A stretch of 64,000 nucleotides of DNA from Synergistaceae bacterium (lineage in GTDB: Bacteria; Synergistota; Synergistia; Synergistales; Aminobacteriaceae). Positions 60,699 through 64,000 of this stretch are shown here, piece after piece. Every line of letters begins with the position of its first letter. Within the stretch, counting starts at the first letter, position 1. Below the pieces are notes generated by a model, which worked only from the letters and a program-made list of their open reading frames with translations, was not told where the DNA came from and did not search any database. The stretch covers positions 62,001 through 126,000 of the forward strand of contig JAHDKT010000042.1 in assembly GCA_018436725.1 (NCBI GenBank), in the 5' to 3' direction. A program made the position numbers and the translations under genes.

Positions 60699-61427
60699 GT
60701 GGAAAGCGCAACGCGACTGAACAGATTTCTTGCGATGTGCGGCTTAGGCGCACGCCGAAAAGTAGAAGAAATAATTGCTGCCGGCCGTGTACGCATCAAC
60801 GGCAAGGTCGTGCTTCTTCCCGGATACCGCGTCGAGCCGGAAATGGATGTGCGCGTCGACGGCGAGATCGTCCGTCCGCAGGAAAACCGCTACCTTGTAA
60901 TGAACAAGCCCGCCGGGGTTGTCTGCGCTGTGGCGGATGCGCACGACCCGACCGTGCTGGGGCTGCTCCCGCAGGAGTACCGGCAGATACGGCTTTTCCC
61001 GGTAGGACGCCTCGACAAAGAGAGTCAGGGACTGCTGCTCCTTACCAATGACGGCGAGTTCGCTCAGGAGATGCTACACCCGTCGAAGCGTATCCTCCGG
61101 GGGTATGAAGCTCTCCTTGACCACGCCATTAGTCGAAAAGAAGTGAAGACTTGGATGGCGGGCATGATGCTCGACGGTCGCCTGATCAAGCCCGTCAATG
61201 TCCTGCTGCTCGACAAGGAGCCGCACGGTCGATGGGTCTCCGTTGTCCTCGCGGAGGGAATAAAACGAGAAGTGCGTCGCATGGCCGCAGAAATCGGGTG
61301 CGAAGTGGTCGTGCTAGTTCGCAAAAGAATTGGTAAAATGGAGCTGAAAAATCTACAGCAGGGGCAATTTCTCGAGATGTCCCGAGGATCGCTGTGGAAT
61401 GCAATCCGATCCGGAGGGGTTGTCTGA
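60699..61427 (+). CDS. rluB: Pseudouridine synthase of the RluB/RsuA family
   Basis: Modifies uridine in rRNA, most likely 23S. The N-terminal S4 domain reads TRLNRFLAMCGLGARRKVEE. The catalytic Asp is in VGRLDKESQGLLLLTNDG. ILRGYEALLD and EGIKREVRRM complete the family. 242 residues. The GTG start follows GGGAG. The neighbourhood scpA-scpB-rluB-cmk is common in Firmicutes-like genomes. Confidence 0.92.
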   Translation: MESATRLNRFLAMCGLGARRKVEEIIAAGRVRINGKVVLLPGYRVEPEMDVRVDGEIVRPQENRYLVMNKPAGVVCAVADAHDPTVLGLLPQEYRQIRLFPVGRLDKESQGLLLLTNDGEFAQEMLHPSKRILRGYEALLDHAISRKEVKTWMAGMMLDGRLIKPVNVLLLDKEPHGRWVSVVLAEGIKREVRRMAAEIGCEVVVLVRKRIGKMELKNLQQGQFLEMSRGSLWNAIRSGGVV

Positions 61428-61448
61428 TGGTATGGAGGAGGGCGGAAG

Positions 61449-62339
61449 ATGGAAGGAATCGACGAACGATCCCGAGAACTGATCAAAACACGCATTCTCG
61501 GTAAGATAAAGGAAATTCGCTCGTTCCCGCAATTCGTAGTGGAAACTTTGCGAAAGCTGAACGACCCCGACAGCAGCGCGCAGGATGTTGCCGCAAGCCT
61601 CTCGAGGGACGAGGGGCTGGTGATACGAACGCTCAAGCTAGCCAATTCCGCAGCGTACGGCATATCGCGCGATATTTCCAGCGTTGCCGAGGCGATCGCG
61701 CTCCTCGGGTACAAGAACATCAGCAGTATCGTCCTTGCAGCTTCTGTCTACTCCGTCATGGACAAACCTCTCGCAGGGTACGCCCTGGACAGGGGCATGT
61801 TGTGGCGGCACTCTTTGACCGTCGCCTACTCGGCCAGGTATATTTCGCAGCTCACGAAAAAAGGTTTGCCGGAAGAAGCGTATGTCGGCGGTCTCCTCCA
61901 CGATATCGGCAAGGTGGTGCTCAACGATTACGTACGGTTCGGATACGGGATAATCGTGAAGATGGTGGAGGAGCAGCAGATACCCTTCCTGGAAGCTGAA
62001 ATACAAGTGCTCGGATTCGACCACGCAATGGTCGGCACCATGCTTGTGGAGAAATGGGGACTTCCCGAGCCGTATAAATACGCCGTCGCTCATCATCATT
62101 CCCCGAACAGCCTGACCGAACCCAAACATCAGAATCTCGTCGATGTAGTGCATCTGGCGAACTCTCTCTGTCTGATGCTCGGCGTCGGTATCGGCGCCGA
62201 CGGCCTTCAGAATTATCTTTACCCGGAGTCGTTGGAGCGTCTTGGGATTACCGATTATGAATCTCTTATGTCGGAACTCGTGGACTTCGTTGCCCAGGCC
62301 GAAACTGAACTCTCGGAGATGGAGGAAGCTTTCCAATGA
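61449..62339 (+). CDS. HDOD-domain signalling protein
   Basis: A stand-alone HDOD protein of 296 residues. The domain (about 20-220) has FPQFVVETLRKLNDPDSSAQ, IRTLKLANSAAYG and an HD-type LLHDIGKVVL. HDOD proteins act in c-di-GMP, chemotaxis and DNA-stress signalling, often without enzyme activity. It shares an ATGA overlap with cmk. It might connect with the diguanylate cyclase at 4146, but no evidence links them. Confidence 0.88.
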   Translation: MEGIDERSRELIKTRILGKIKEIRSFPQFVVETLRKLNDPDSSAQDVAASLSRDEGLVIRTLKLANSAAYGISRDISSVAEAIALLGYKNISSIVLAASVYSVMDKPLAGYALDRGMLWRHSLTVAYSARYISQLTKKGLPEEAYVGGLLHDIGKVVLNDYVRFGYGIIVKMVEEQQIPFLEAEIQVLGFDHAMVGTMLVEKWGLPEPYKYAVAHHHSPNSLTEPKHQNLVDVVHLANSLCLMLGVGIGADGLQNYLYPESLERLGITDYESLMSELVDFVAQAETELSEMEEAFQ

Positions 62340-63016
62340 GCGTTTCCTCTTTCGTCGTGGCTATCGACGGCCCGGCGGGAGCCGGAAAGAGCACCCTTGC
62401 AAAAAAAGTTGCCGATCGGCTCGGGATGCGCTATCTCGATACGGGCGCTTTGTATCGGGTCATGGCGTACTCCCTCCACGCCGACGGGATACTCCCTGAA
62501 GAAGGGACGGAAATAGAGAAAGCTCTCACAAACCTCTCCGTCCAAATCGTCGAAAACGGTCTTTTGCTCAACGGGAAAGATGTGGGAAAAGAAATCCGCT
62601 CCCCTCTGGTCGATTCCATCGTCTCCTCGTACGCCGCGCTCCCCGCGGTCCGGAAACACCTTCTCTCCCTCCAGCGCGAGCAGGGCCAAAAGGGGGCTCT
62701 TGTAGCGGACGGCAGGGACATGGGGACCGTTGTCTTTCCCGACGCCGCCGTGAAGATTTTTCTCACGGCATCCGACGAAATTCGTGCGAACCGCAGACTT
62801 CTTGAGCTGCGGGAACGCGGAGAGGCTGTTTCGTATGAAGAGGTTCTCCTGACAATTCGTGAACGCGACAAAACCGACAGCGAGCGTTCGGCCGCTCCGC
62901 TCCGGAAAGCGGACGGGGCGATCGAGGTGAACACCGACGGGCTTACCATCGAAGATGCAGCGGAGCTGCTCGCAGCGATCATCTCCGAACGGAAAAGGAG
63001 CGTGGCCGGAAGATGA
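62336..63016 (+). CDS. cmk: Cytidylate kinase
   Basis: Phosphorylates CMP/dCMP. The 226-residue protein has the P-loop DGPAGAGKSTLAKKVADRLG (about 11-30), YLDTGALYRVMAY and DGRDMGTVVFPDA, plus the LID RERDKTDSERSAAPL. Overlaps HDOD and plsC genes by four bases each. Confidence 0.96.
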   Translation: MSVSSFVVAIDGPAGAGKSTLAKKVADRLGMRYLDTGALYRVMAYSLHADGILPEEGTEIEKALTNLSVQIVENGLLLNGKDVGKEIRSPLVDSIVSSYAALPAVRKHLLSLQREQGQKGALVADGRDMGTVVFPDAAVKIFLTASDEIRANRRLLELRERGEAVSYEEVLLTIRERDKTDSERSAAPLRKADGAIEVNTDGLTIEDAAELLAAIISERKRSVAGR

Positions 63017-63666
63017 CGTATTTCAAGCGCGTGTTCTACTTTTTTGTTAAATGGTTTTTCTTCATCGCATTGAAGGTCTATAATCGCCTTTCCATCAGAT
63101 GGACGACCCCGCTGCCTGACCGGAACGTTATCGTCGTTGCAAATCACACGAGCAACCTGGATCCGGTGATCTTGGGAGCGGTTTTCCCTCGGCGTCTTCG
63201 ATATCTCGCGAAAGAGGAGCTTTTCAAACCGCTTCTCTTCGGCAGTATGGTCCGTGCACTTGGTTCCATTCCTGTAAGGAAGAGCGATAGCCAGAGTGCC
63301 GGAACAGCTCTCCGCACTTTTCTGAAGCTCCTTGAGAGCGGGGAAAATGTACTGCTTTTTCCTGAAGGGAGCCGTTCGCTCGATGGAAAACTCAAACCTC
63401 TTGAAGGCGGAGTGGCGCTCATCGCGCTTAAATCCGGCGCGCCTATCATCCCAGCATTCATATCGGGCGCCTTCGACGCGATGCCTCCGGGAAGCCGTTG
63501 GGTTAAGCCCCTTCATCTCTCCATCGTCTTCGGCGAGACTATCGACTCTTCAAAGTATATTCCGTTCGGCAAGGATGGGAGAGAAATGCTGCTCAAAGAT
63601 CTCAACGACGTTTTCGTCTCTTTGAACGGCGCTGAGCTTCCCGAAAATCACCGGGATCATTCATGA
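63013..63666 (+). CDS. plsC: 1-Acylglycerol-3-phosphate acyltransferase
   Basis: Makes phosphatidic acid at the inner membrane. One N-terminal membrane span (about 8-25) is followed by NHTSNLDPVI (HX4D), the glycerol-phosphate motif FPEGSRSLDG and APIIPAFISGA. 217 residues. The cmk-plsC order is widespread. Confidence 0.94.
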   Translation: MTYFKRVFYFFVKWFFFIALKVYNRLSIRWTTPLPDRNVIVVANHTSNLDPVILGAVFPRRLRYLAKEELFKPLLFGSMVRALGSIPVRKSDSQSAGTALRTFLKLLESGENVLLFPEGSRSLDGKLKPLEGGVALIALKSGAPIIPAFISGAFDAMPPGSRWVKPLHLSIVFGETIDSSKYIPFGKDGREMLLKDLNDVFVSLNGAELPENHRDHS

Positions 63667-64000
63667 GAAAAGCGATTCTTGCTGCCATCGAACTGCCGAA
63701 GCAGGAGTTCGCTCCGGCGATTCTTCTCGAAGAGCTGACGCTTCTTCTGGAGAACCTTGACATTCAGACGGCCGGAACCGTAGTGCAGCGCAGAGAACGC
63801 CCGGACCCCGCGCTGCTTTTCGGGAAGGGGAAGGTGGATGAGGTCGCTCTTTTTTGCAGAGCAGCCGGAGCTGATCTACTGGTATGTAACGAAAGCCTTA
63901 CCCCGGGGCAGAAGAGCAATCTGCAAAAGACGGCGGGAGTGGAAGTCTGGGACCGCCCTTTCGTTATCATGAAAATCTTCGAGAAACGAGCACGAACCTC
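63663..64000 (+). CDS. hflX: GTPase HflX, N-terminal part
   Basis: The gene runs off the window. The visible 112 residues form the HflX N-terminal domain: LLEELTLLLENLDIQTAGTV, the family string ALLFGKGKVDEVA, NESLTPGQKSNLQ and VWDRPFVIMKIFEKRART. HflX is a ribosome-splitting, heat-linked GTPase; the G domain is beyond the edge. The ATG overlaps the plsC stop. Confidence 0.93.
   Translation, partial: MRKAILAAIELPKQEFAPAILLEELTLLLENLDIQTAGTVVQRRERPDPALLFGKGKVDEVALFCRAAGADLLVCNESLTPGQKSNLQKTAGVEVWDRPFVIMKIFEKRART

Noticed and set aside
1..64000. CRISPR array, integrase, complete insertion sequence or rRNA operon
   Set aside because: No regularly spaced repeats, recombinase motifs, transposase with terminal repeats or rRNA sequences were seen on either strand.

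Overview
The window looks like a chromosomal segment of an anaerobic, amino-acid-using bacterium. The best fit is the phylum Synergistota, with a clostridial or Negativicutes-type Firmicute as the alternative; this is inferred from gene content, with no 16S gene to test it. Pointers are the B. subtilis-style order veg-ispE-purR, a T-box leader, a purC-S-Q-L-F-M-N-H-D-E purine operon, a short EF-Ts, selenium genes (selA, selB, yedF), hypAB, an Fe-S type tryptophanyl-tRNA synthetase, many GTG/TTG starts with strong Shine-Dalgarno sites, and several exported proteins.

Region 1-4145 is accessory and partly decayed. It holds a self-cleaving S24-type repressor with two helix-turn-helix domains and a divergent Cro-like gene that is probably frameshifted. 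Downstream of the repressor lies a leftward operon of two small frameshifted genes, an exported PDZ protein and an FxLYD-like protein. Gene relics and strong inverted repeats surround it. At 4146-12400 come a membrane diguanylate cyclase with a periplasmic binding-protein sensor, rtcB plus archease, two tRNA-Ser genes with separate promoters, a 490-residue protein of unknown family, an SPFH/NfeD pair and a LysE-type exporter.

Region 12526-19288 is a likely catabolic operon: a short-chain dehydrogenase, a HisD-like dehydrogenase with an altered metal-site residue, a complete ribose-type ABC transporter and an exported cyclohexadienyl-dehydratase-like protein. It is followed by the SRP RNA, a CsoR-family repressor lacking the copper-ligand histidine, and the translation block rpsB-tsf-pyrH-frr. 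At 23210-34302 are a 2-hydroxyacid dehydrogenase, an aminotransferase, hpf, hypA-hypB, a UvrD-type helicase, an extended coaE, a DHH-CBS-tRNA nucleotidyltransferase fusion, a site-2 protease homologue and surE.

From 34318 a promoter and T-box control argG. The complete IMP-synthesis operon follows on the minus strand (46049 back to 35897); its probable repressor gene purR lies 10 kb away at 56165. Then come mobA, lepA, hemW, an unknown gene, yedF divergent from selA-selB, veg, ispE, purR, a ferredoxin, tRNA-Met, a Nif3-family gene, trpS, and a tight run scpA-scpB-rluB-HDOD-cmk-plsC-hflX, the last cut by the window edge. Most of the window is ordinary housekeeping sequence. The unusual material is in 1-4145, the 12.5-19.3 kb operon, the 8650 gene and several protein-level oddities listed under findings.
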